Assembly (NCBI GenBank): GCA_014379045.1
Contig: JACMMK010000128.1
Location: 1-33,039, forward strand
DNA length: 33,039 nt
Source: Burkholderiales bacterium
GTDB lineage: Bacteria > Pseudomonadota > Gammaproteobacteria > Burkholderiales > CAIKXV01
Reading direction: 5' to 3'
The notes beneath the pieces are model-generated. The model made no database searches, had not been told where the DNA came from, and saw nothing but the letters and a program-made list of their open reading frames with translations. Both the position numbers and the translations under genes were made by a program. Positions 7,589 to 15,640 of this stretch are shown here, in pieces; the first letter of the stretch is position 1, and the number at the start of each line of letters is the position of its first letter.

Positions 7589-9151
7589 ATGAGCTTCGAC
7601 CGTCACGCTTTCATCAGCTACGCGCACATCGACAATGAACCTCTCACCCCGGAACAGAAGGGGTGGGTGACGCGGTTTCATGCGACGCTTGGTACGATGC
7701 TCAGCCAGCGTATCGGGCAGAAGGCAGACATCTGGCGCGACGATAAGTTGGCCGGCAACGACGTCTTTTCCGAGGAGATCGTCGACCAGTTCGCGCGCAC
7801 GGCACTGCTGATCTCGGTATTGACGCCGCGCTACCTGAAGTCCGAATGGTGTACCCGCGAGATCCGCGAGTTCTGCGCGGCGGCGGAGCGAACCGGCGGC
7901 TTGCTCGTCGACAACAAATGCCGGGTGTTCAAGGTGATCAAGACCCCGGTCGACAGCGAAGCGTGCCTGCCCCCGGTGATCGGCCAGGTACTCGGTTATG
8001 AATTCTTCGCACTCGACGAGGACCAGACGCCCCGCGATCTCGATCCGGTATTCGGCGATGCCTCACGCCAGGAGTTCCTGCGCAAGTTGAACAAGCTCGC
8101 GTGGGACATCGCGCAGTTATGGGAGCAGCTCGACGAACGCAGGACCGCGACCGCGGACGAGGTCGTGACGAACGGTCGCACCGAGGCAGCCACCACGCAG
8201 GCGCCGCGGGGTGTGCGCAAGCCGGCCGTCTTCCTGGCGCAGGTCAGCCGCGATCAGCGCGCCGCGCGCGAGATGATCGAAGCCGGTCTGAAGCGCCACG
8301 GTTATGTCGTGCTGCCCGACCGCCAGTTGCCGCTCGACGAGGAAATGTTCGTCTGCGCAGTGGAGTCGTGTCTGGCGCAGTGTGCATTCTCGATCCACCT
8401 GATCGGCAACGGTTACGGGGTGGTGCCCGACGGCCCCAGCCAGCGCTCGCTCGTCGTGCTGCAGAACGAACTCGCGGCCGCCCACAGCCGCGATCGAGGG
8501 TTGAAACGGCTGATCTGGATCCCGCCGGGCACCGCCGGGGAGCAACCGGCACAGCGGGCATTCATCGCCACGTTGCTCTCCGACGCCAGCGCGCAACTGG
8601 GTGCAGACCTGCTCACCGGAGATATCGAAAGCGTAAAAGGCGCGGTTCATGCTGCGCTTACCCGAATTGAACTCGCGCAGACGACCGAGCGCGCACGTGC
8701 ACCGGCAAACGGCGCCACCGAGTCGCACAAGGCCGTCTACCTGCTGTGCGATGAGCGCGATCGACGCGACATCGTGCCGCTGATTCGTCATTTGCGCAGT
8801 GCCGGCCTGGAGGTGACCACGCCGGTGTTCACCGGCGACGCCGCCACCGTGCGCGAGGCGAATCAGCAACGGCTCGCGACCTGCGATGCGGTGATCCTTT
8901 TTTATGGAGCGGGTGACGAGGCCTGGAAGTATCACCAGGAGAACGAGCTTCGGAAGATGGCCGGCTTGCATGTGTCGCACTCGGCACCGCCGGTCCATCT
9001 TTACGTCTCGGCTCCGGCGAGTCCGGACAAGGAACTGTTGGTTTCGTTGCAGGAGCCGAATCTGATCGACGGGTCGGGCGGCCTGGCGGTCGAAGCCCTC
9101 GCGCCGTTCATCGCGGCATTGCGATCGGGCGACGCGCTTTCATGCCGGTAA
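7589..9151 (+). CDS. Multi-domain TIR protein (TIR plus two further TIR-like modules)
   Basis: TIR: HAFISYAHIDNEPLTPEQKGWVTRFHATL...IWRDDKLAGND...LLISVLTPRYLKSEWCTREIREF. Second module from PAVFLAQVSRDQRAAREMIEAGLKRHGYVVLPD. Third from KAVYLLCDERDRRDIVPLIRHLRSAGLEVTTPVF. Confidence 0.88.
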   Translation: MSFDRHAFISYAHIDNEPLTPEQKGWVTRFHATLGTMLSQRIGQKADIWRDDKLAGNDVFSEEIVDQFARTALLISVLTPRYLKSEWCTREIREFCAAAERTGGLLVDNKCRVFKVIKTPVDSEACLPPVIGQVLGYEFFALDEDQTPRDLDPVFGDASRQEFLRKLNKLAWDIAQLWEQLDERRTATADEVVTNGRTEAATTQAPRGVRKPAVFLAQVSRDQRAAREMIEAGLKRHGYVVLPDRQLPLDEEMFVCAVESCLAQCAFSIHLIGNGYGVVPDGPSQRSLVVLQNELAAAHSRDRGLKRLIWIPPGTAGEQPAQRAFIATLLSDASAQLGADLLTGDIESVKGAVHAALTRIELAQTTERARAPANGATESHKAVYLLCDERDRRDIVPLIRHLRSAGLEVTTPVFTGDAATVREANQQRLATCDAVILFYGAGDEAWKYHQENELRKMAGLHVSHSAPPVHLYVSAPASPDKELLVSLQEPNLIDGSGGLAVEALAPFIAALRSGDALSCR

Positions 9152-11307
9152 CCGGGTCTGAAGGCCTGCGCAGCGCCAGCGACCCGCGACATCAGCCCGG
9201 GTTCAATCCGTTTCCGGGGTTGCGACCGTTCCAGGAACACGAGGAGTATCTGTACTTCGGCCGCGAGCCGCAGGCCGATGCGCTGATCACGAGGCTCGCG
9301 GCAACGCACTTCCTCGCCGTGGTGGGCACGTCGGGGTCGGGCAAATCGTCGCTGGTCAACTGCGGACTGCGCCCTGCCCTCCACCGCGGCCTGATGACCA
9401 GCGCCGGCAGCGCGTGGCGCATGGCGTACCTGCGACCGGGCCTGGCACCGCTGACGTCGCTGGCCGAAGCGCTGGCGGCGCCCAACGTACTCTTTTCATC
9501 GGTCGACACGGGGGAGTTCAGCCAGGCCGAGCTGATCGAAAGCTCGTTGCGGGTGAGCAAACTAGGGCTGATCGATGCGTTCACCCAGGCGCGGCTGCCC
9601 GCGCACACGAACCTGCTGATCGTGGTCGACCAGTTCGAAGAGCTGTTCCGCTATCGCGCGCTGGCTAGCGCCGGCCGGGTCGATGAGGCACGCGTGCGCG
9701 AGGACGCGACCGCGTTCATGAATCTTCTGCTCGAGGTGCCGGAACATCCGAACCTGCCGATCTTCGTCGTGTTGACGATGCGCTCCGACTTTCTCGGCGA
9801 TTGCGCGCAGTTCTTCGGCCTTCCCGAGGCGATCAATCGCGGCCAGTATCTCGTACCCAGGATGACGCGCGAGGAGCGTCGCACCGCGATTTCCGGTCCG
9901 ATCGGTGTCGGCGGCGCGGAGATCGACCCGGTACTGTTGACGCGCCTGGTCAACGACGTCGGTGACAACCCTGATCAGTTGTCCCAACTGCAGCACGCGA
10001 TGAATCGTACGTGGGCCGGGTGGCGCGACGAGTGCGAGCGCGACGCCGGCACCGCCGTGCCAATCAGCCTGCGCCACTACGAGGCAATCGGCACCATCGC
10101 CCAGGCACTGAACCAGCATGCCGAAGAGGCTTTCGACGCGCTTCCGACCATCCGGGCGCAGATGCTGTGCGAAGCGCTGTTCCGGGCGATCACCGACCGT
10201 CGACTCGACGCACGCGGCACCCGTCGACCCACCCGGCTCGACACGCTCTGCGCGATCACCGAGGCCGATGCCGACACGTTGATCGAGGTGATCGACGTCT
10301 TTCGTGATCCGCGCTGTGCATTCCTGATGCCTCCGGCAGGCGAGCCGATCGATGCCGATACCGTGATCGACATCTCGCACGAAAGCCTGATGCGGGTGTG
10401 GACGCGTCTGCGCCAATGGGGCGAGGAGGAAGCGCTGTCGGCGCGCGTGCTACGACGTCTCGCGAAGACCGCGGAACTCAACGCGGCCGGCCAGGCGAAC
10501 CTGCTGCGTAATCCTGAGCTGCAGGTGGCGCTCGATTGGCGCCGCCAGGAAAAACCGAACGAGGCATGGGCCTCGCGCTATCACCCCGTATTGGACGATG
10601 CGCTGAAACTGATCGACGCGAGTCAGGCGATGGTCGAGCATGAAGAAGCGGAGGACGCGCGCAGGCGTGCCGAGGAAGCCCACCTGCGGGCGGAGATCGC
10701 GCATTCGGGTCGCCGCCGCCGCTTCTGGATGGGAGCAACGACGCTGTTCATTCTCGTCGTCACTATCGGCTCGTACTTCGTCTATCTGCAACAGAAGGCG
10801 ATCAGCGCCGAGCGGGCGGCGTTCGAAAGCGAAAAGACCGCCCTCGCCGCGAAGATTGCCTTCGAGGCGGAGCGCTCGCGCGTGAGAATCCTGGACGCCG
10901 AAAGCAGGGACGCCCAGAACCAGCTCGCCGCGGCATACCAAGCGGCGCCAAATCTGGTGAAAGGGGTGTCGGGCGCACCTGCCACCGCGACAGTGGTTTA
11001 TCTGCAAGTTCCTGCCGGACAGAATCGCGCTGAGGCGCAATCGGTGCAGAAACAATTGCAGGGCGCCGGGTACAAAGCGCCCGGCGTCGAGGGGGTGAGC
11101 GTCAGCCCACGAAATTTCGAGCTACGCTATTTCCGCGAAGAAGATGAGAACAGTGCGCGCAAGGTGGCCGAACTGGTGCGTAGATGGACTTCAAGCGACC
11201 TGCGTCTGGTCCGCGTTCCCGGCTTCGAGACGCGCTCGCGATTGCAGCAGTTCGAGCTCTGGTTTCCTGCGCAGGACGCCGCTGCGCCAGCGCGCACGCG
11301 GAACTGA
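9142..11307 (+). CDS. nSTAND1-type NTPase with TM helix and C-terminal LytR_C-like domain
   Basis: NPFPGLRPFQEHEEYLYFGREPQADALITRL preceding Walker A GTSGSGKSS; Walker B LLIVVDQFEELFR; TM FWMGATTLFILVVTIGSYFVYL; C-term VVYLQVPAGQNRAEAQSVQKQLQGAGYKA. Confidence 0.9.
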   Translation: MPVTGSEGLRSASDPRHQPGFNPFPGLRPFQEHEEYLYFGREPQADALITRLAATHFLAVVGTSGSGKSSLVNCGLRPALHRGLMTSAGSAWRMAYLRPGLAPLTSLAEALAAPNVLFSSVDTGEFSQAELIESSLRVSKLGLIDAFTQARLPAHTNLLIVVDQFEELFRYRALASAGRVDEARVREDATAFMNLLLEVPEHPNLPIFVVLTMRSDFLGDCAQFFGLPEAINRGQYLVPRMTREERRTAISGPIGVGGAEIDPVLLTRLVNDVGDNPDQLSQLQHAMNRTWAGWRDECERDAGTAVPISLRHYEAIGTIAQALNQHAEEAFDALPTIRAQMLCEALFRAITDRRLDARGTRRPTRLDTLCAITEADADTLIEVIDVFRDPRCAFLMPPAGEPIDADTVIDISHESLMRVWTRLRQWGEEEALSARVLRRLAKTAELNAAGQANLLRNPELQVALDWRRQEKPNEAWASRYHPVLDDALKLIDASQAMVEHEEAEDARRRAEEAHLRAEIAHSGRRRRFWMGATTLFILVVTIGSYFVYLQQKAISAERAAFESEKTALAAKIAFEAERSRVRILDAESRDAQNQLAAAYQAAPNLVKGVSGAPATATVVYLQVPAGQNRAEAQSVQKQLQGAGYKAPGVEGVSVSPRNFELRYFREEDENSARKVAELVRRWTSSDLRLVRVPGFETRSRLQQFELWFPAQDAAAPARTRN

Positions 11308-11345
11308 ACGCGGCGGCGGACTCAGCCAATGTCCGCGCGGCCCGG

Positions 11346-11783
11346 TCAGTGGTAAAGCGCCCGCTCGACCGTGGAGGCAACAGGACTCTCTTCCATCCCC
11401 AGCGAACGCCACCGCTTGATCCCACCCGACAGTTCCAGGACCTTCAATCCCCGCAACGACAGCAGATGGGCTGCGCGCGCCGACAACGTGCTCCATTCGT
11501 CCCAGCAATACACCACCATGGTCGCGTCCGAGGGCAATTGACGCCACCTGACCTCGAGTTCTTCGACCGACAGGATGCGCGCATCAGGCAACGTGCTGCG
11601 CAACATTTCCTTGGGGCTATTGCGCACATCGATGACGATCAGCTTGTCACCCAGGCGTTTTCGCAACCCCGCTAGGGCTGCGGGCTCGATCGTACTTATT
11701 TCGACGGACCGTTGGTCGGCGCGAACGCAACGCGGAGCCGAACCGCTCACCATTACTTCCAGACCCTTCCATGTGTCCATCAT
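11346..11783 (-). CDS. Rhodanese-like domain protein
   Basis: LIVIDVRNSPKEML...ARILSVEELEVRW...MVVYCWDEWSTLSARAAHLLSLRGLKVLELSGGIKRW. Confidence 0.85.
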   Translation of the reverse strand: MMDTWKGLEVMVSGSAPRCVRADQRSVEISTIEPAALAGLRKRLGDKLIVIDVRNSPKEMLRSTLPDARILSVEELEVRWRQLPSDATMVVYCWDEWSTLSARAAHLLSLRGLKVLELSGGIKRWRSLGMEESPVASTVERALYH

Positions 11784-11817
11784 TGTCAGCCTCGCGATCG
11801 AACCAGGTAAGAAAAGA

Positions 11818-11839
11818 CCGCTGCGGAAATCCGCAGCGG
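11818..11839 (-). terminator. Rho-independent terminator candidate downstream of the FAS1 gene
   Basis: Perfect stem CCGCTGCGG-AAAT-CCGCAGCGG. On the minus strand it is followed by T-rich GTCTTTTCTT. Confidence 0.7.
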
Positions 11840-11958
11840 CAAACGCACCGATTGATGAGGGGGGGTGATCTGCAGGCCATTACGCCGGTTCCCTGGCGCG
11901 GCTTGCCGGCGCGCCAAGGTGCAGATCATCGGTGCGGGAGGGAGCATTTAATTGATGA

Positions 11959-12459
11959 TTACTTCGGCAGAATGACGGAGTCGATCACGTGAATGACGCC
12001 ATTGCTGGCCATCACATCGGCGCTGATTACCTTGGCACCGTTGACGGTCACGCCGCCCGCGGTATCGAGCCTCACGTCCTGCCCGTTGACTGTCTTGACG
12101 CCGCCCGCCTTTACATCCTTCGCAAGCACTCGGCCCGGAACGACGTGATAGGTCAGTACGGCGGCCAACTTCTCTTTGTCTTTAGCCAGCCCATCCAGCG
12201 TGGCTTTCGGCACTTTTGCAAACGCCTCGTCGGTCGGGGCGAAGACCGTGAACGGGCCCTTGCCTTTGAGGGTGTCGACCAGGCCGGCCTGTTTGATCAG
12301 GCTGACAAGCGTCTTGAACGAGCCGTTCTTGGCCGCGGTGTCGACGATGTCCATGTTCGCCATATCGGCAGCGGAAGCCGTTGCAGCAGCAATACCCAGG
12401 GTCATTGCAGCACTCAGGTTGAGGGCGATTGAACGCAGTGATTTCATGATGTTCTCCAT
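11959..12459 (-). CDS. Fasciclin (FAS1) domain secreted protein
   Basis: Signal peptide, then [45 protein letters not shown]...[10 protein letters not shown]...[13 protein letters not shown]. Confidence 0.95.
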   Translation of the reverse strand: MENIMKSLRSIALNLSAAMTLGIAAATASAADMANMDIVDTAAKNGSFKTLVSLIKQAGLVDTLKGKGPFTVFAPTDEAFAKVPKATLDGLAKDKEKLAAVLTYHVVPGRVLAKDVKAGGVKTVNGQDVRLDTAGGVTVNGAKVISADVMASNGVIHVIDSVILPK

Positions 12460-12537
12460 TTCTTCAGATACGGTTAAGGAAACGATTCGGTTGCGCGGAA
12501 GCCTTTTGTCCTAGCCAGAAACGCAACGGTCGAATTG

Positions 12538-12563
12538 TGACTCATTAGTCATTTTTTGTACAA
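12538..12563. promoter_or_regulatory. Candidate operator/promoter region between the FAS1 gene and tetR
   Basis: Near-palindrome TGACTCATTAGTCA (12538-12551) and perfect palindrome TTGTACAA (12556-12563) in an AT-rich patch between divergent genes. Confidence 0.45.
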
Positions 12564-12619
12564 TAAAGTTCTATGATCGAGGCATCCAGCCCAACAGGCA
12601 CTGAGCGGGCGCCATACAA

Positions 12620-13216
12620 ATGAGACTTTCATTTAAGAAACAGCAGTTTGAAGCCCGGGCCGATGCGATTCTCGACGCCGTGAACCTCCTTCTCGCGAAG
12701 AAGGGATTCGACTTGATGACGATGGACGACGTCGCCGCCGAAGTCGGCATCGCGAAGGGCAGCCTGTACAAACACTTCGCGTCGAAGGAGAGCCTTGCCG
12801 CCGCCGCGCTGTGTCGGATGACCCGCGAGACGATCGAGATCCTGGCGGGTCTAGCCTCCGATCTGACCCCGCTCGAGAAGCTGAAGGCGACGCTGCGCTG
12901 GGCACTCGAGCGCCGTCTGCAGGGCGCCGTGCCGCACCTGCCTTCGACCAGTGTCGCGCTGCAGCGCAGCCTCATGCTCAACATCAGCTACGTTCGATTG
13001 ATCATGAAACTCAACGCCGAACTGAAGCTGCTGGTGATCGCGGCGCAGAATGAAGGGTCGCTCGACCGCAGCCTGCCCCACGAAGTGATCCTCTATACGA
13101 TCTATGCGCGCTCTTGCGATCCGACGCTCGAGTTCCTGCGCACTACCGGCCGGTACAACGACGAGCAGACTGTCGCGTACCTCGTGCGTACCTGCTTCGA
13201 AGGGCTGAACGGCTAG
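12620..13216 (+). CDS. TetR family transcriptional regulator
   Basis: HTH: ILDAVNLLLAKKGFDLMTMDDVAAEVGIAKGSLYKHFASKESL. Confidence 0.95.
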   Translation: MRLSFKKQQFEARADAILDAVNLLLAKKGFDLMTMDDVAAEVGIAKGSLYKHFASKESLAAAALCRMTRETIEILAGLASDLTPLEKLKATLRWALERRLQGAVPHLPSTSVALQRSLMLNISYVRLIMKLNAELKLLVIAAQNEGSLDRSLPHEVILYTIYARSCDPTLEFLRTTGRYNDEQTVAYLVRTCFEGLNG

Positions 13217-13249
13217 GAGGTCGTCGGAACGCTTTGACGCGGGTGCGTA

Positions 13250-14245
13250 TCACGCCGGCGCGTCGGGCGCGGATTCGCGCGCACGCGCGCCATGGGCGGT
13301 AAATCGCGTCAGCAGGATGCCCGCGAAGATCAGCGCGATGCCGAACAGATGGAACGTCTCGACTGCTTCATCCAGCCACAGCCAGCCCATCAACGGCGTG
13401 TAGACCGGCATCAGGTACATGAACGGTCCGGCGCGGCTCGCGCCGAGAATCTGAACGCCCTTGTTCCAGCAGAAATAGGCGAGCACCGTCGCGCCGACAC
13501 TGATATACACGACCGCCGCCAGCAGCTGCGATGACCACACGAAGCGCGCACCCGACGCGAATTCTGCCGCAGCCAGCGGCAACGCGCACAGCGCGCCGAG
13601 CGTCGATATCGCACAGAGCAGGGTCGCCGCCGGCAATCCCGGCGGTCGCCAGCGCAGGCAGATCGTGTAGAACGCCAAGCTCACGGTGCCCAGCAGGATC
13701 CACATGTCGCCGACGTTCAGGGTCCAACCCGCGACAGCCTCAGGATGGCCGCGGGTGACGATCCACAATGCTCCGCTCAGCGCGATGACCACCCCGGCGA
13801 GCACCGCCTTAGTGAGTTTCTCGCCTATCACCAGCCACGCGATCAGGAGAATGAACACCGGCGTGGTGGCGTTGAGCAGCGATGCAGTCGTCGCGGTCGT
13901 CGTGCGCAGCCCGATGTATACCGGCAAGTGCTGCAGGACGCTCGCCAACAGCGCCAGGACGAGCAGGACACCCCATGACCGGCGCAGCAACGCCCAGTGC
14001 TGCACGATCGACCGTCGGCTGTAGACCAGCAGTATCACCGCCGAGATCGCCCAGCGCAGGAAGGTGATGCCCGCGGGCGGCGCATCGAAACGGATCATCC
14101 GCCCGATCACCCAGTTGCCGGCCCACGAGGCGACGGCCAGTGCGAGCAGGCCGGAGGCGATCCAGGCGCGCCCGTCTACCCGCGTGCTCGTCACCCCTGC
14201 GCAGCGCGGGGTACCCGCAGAGCCACGCAGCGCGCGCCGCAGCAC
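13250..14245 (-). CDS. EamA/DMT family transporter
   Basis: Ten hydrophobic segments. ASWAGNWVIGRMIRFDAPPAGITFLRWAISAVILL and internal repeat architecture. A GTG start at ~14194 is more likely than 14245. Confidence 0.9.
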   Translation of the reverse strand: MLRRALRGSAGTPRCAGVTSTRVDGRAWIASGLLALAVASWAGNWVIGRMIRFDAPPAGITFLRWAISAVILLVYSRRSIVQHWALLRRSWGVLLVLALLASVLQHLPVYIGLRTTTATTASLLNATTPVFILLIAWLVIGEKLTKAVLAGVVIALSGALWIVTRGHPEAVAGWTLNVGDMWILLGTVSLAFYTICLRWRPPGLPAATLLCAISTLGALCALPLAAAEFASGARFVWSSQLLAAVVYISVGATVLAYFCWNKGVQILGASRAGPFMYLMPVYTPLMGWLWLDEAVETFHLFGIALIFAGILLTRFTAHGARARESAPDAPA

Positions 14246-14266
14246 GCGCTGGGGCTCGCGGCGGAT

Positions 14267-15505
14267 TCAGCCGACACGAAAGAACCCGCGCGGTGAACGA
14301 TGCAGACTTTCGCAACCGGTCGCGGTGATGCGCACCAGCTCGCCGACCTGCACACCGGCCGGTCGCGCGCGGTCGATCACGTTCGGCTGCACCACCATCG
14401 TCATGTTCTCGGCAAGCACGAAGTCGGGAAGCGGCCCGGCGGGACGGCTGCGCGTGCCCAGGATCGGCGGAAAGTATCCGCCGCCGAACCCGTGGACCAG
14501 GTCATCGCAGATGGTGAAGCCCCGCTCCTCGATCACCGAGGTAGCGTCGACGATCTCCGCCATTGTGCATCTGGGGCGCATCACGCGCGTCACCGCATCG
14601 TAGGCCGCCTCCGCCGTGTCGAACAGATCGCGGTACAGCGCAGTCGGCTCGGCGCCGACCGCGAACGTGCGCAGCACCTGCCCGCCATAATCCCAGAACG
14701 CGCCGGTGATCTCGGTGAATACGCAGTCGCCGGCGCGCACGATGCGGTTCATTGGATGCTGCCGTGGCACGAAGCAGTCGGGGTCCGCCATCGCGGTGAC
14801 ACCGAAGTAATGGAGGAAGGTCGTGCCGCCGAACGGCACATAGGCGCGCTCGACGATGTCGCCGAGCTCGCGTTCGTTCAGCCCGGGTGCGAGCTGTTCG
14901 CGCAAGGCACCGATCGACGCATCGCAGAACGCCGCGCCGATGCGCAGCCAATCGAGCTCCTCCGCCGACTTGGTGAGGCGCAGCCGCCCGTACTCGGCGT
15001 TCAGGTCGACGATGTCGGGAAAGCTCGACGCGAGCTTGCGATACTTGCCGAAATTGAACACCCCGATGATGCCGATGCGACGCGCTGCGCGTCGCTTGAG
15101 TTCCGCGATCACCTTGTCGACGCTGCGGTGCTCGCTCCACTCGACATCGCAGTCCCACGCGATCTGCTTGGCGAGGGGCGCATGGTTCACCCACTCGACG
15201 AACATCTTCGGCCGCTCACGGGGGTCGACCACCACGATCTGCTCGGTGGTCGTGACCCACCCGGTGACCCAGGACACGCCGGTACCGGCGCGCTGTTCGC
15301 CGCAGACCAGCAGTTGGTCCACCTCGTGCTTGTGCATCAGCGCGCCGAGCGCGACGCGGCGGCGCGCGATTTCGGCGTCCGAGAAGCGCGGGAACGGTTG
15401 CTCGAGAATCGCACGCAGTCGCGATTCGAGATTCAGGCAGGCAGAATCGGCTGGAATGCGCGATGTCATGAAGTCTCCGGGCGCTGTCGCGTCGTGCGTG
15501 GACAT
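14267..15505 (-). CDS. M24 (creatinase/Xaa-Pro peptidase fold) family protein with degenerate metal ligands
   Basis: RAGDCVFTEITGAFWDYGGQVLRTFAVG, DLVHGFGGGYFPP, NMTMVVQPNV: pita-bread fold signatures. The ORF track extends to 15694; in-frame ATGs at 15505 or 15469 are more plausible. Confidence 0.85.
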   Translation of the reverse strand: MSTHDATAPGDFMTSRIPADSACLNLESRLRAILEQPFPRFSDAEIARRRVALGALMHKHEVDQLLVCGEQRAGTGVSWVTGWVTTTEQIVVVDPRERPKMFVEWVNHAPLAKQIAWDCDVEWSEHRSVDKVIAELKRRAARRIGIIGVFNFGKYRKLASSFPDIVDLNAEYGRLRLTKSAEELDWLRIGAAFCDASIGALREQLAPGLNERELGDIVERAYVPFGGTTFLHYFGVTAMADPDCFVPRQHPMNRIVRAGDCVFTEITGAFWDYGGQVLRTFAVGAEPTALYRDLFDTAEAAYDAVTRVMRPRCTMAEIVDATSVIEERGFTICDDLVHGFGGGYFPPILGTRSRPAGPLPDFVLAENMTMVVQPNVIDRARPAGVQVGELVRITATGCESLHRSPRGFFRVG

Positions 15506-15640
15506 GAAAAACCGTCGGGTGGACGCCAAACGCCGCCGGCCAGACATCGAAGGGCGTCCGTGTGAACAAACGTCGCCGGCTATTGAACAAACGCGGCTGC
15601 CTGGAACCGATGCCTCTGGAACAGACCCGATAGAATAGGA

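Noticed and set aside
5969-7681. 570-aa minus-strand ORF overlapping the same region
   Set aside because: Arg/Ala-rich, no recognisable fold, overlaps better-supported genes in another frame.
1-11307. Assignment to CBASS, Thoeris or a CRISPR-linked system
   Set aside because: No CD-NTase, no ThsA-like SIR2/SLOG partner and no Cas/CARF gene recognised in the window, although TIR and patatin parts overlap with those systems.
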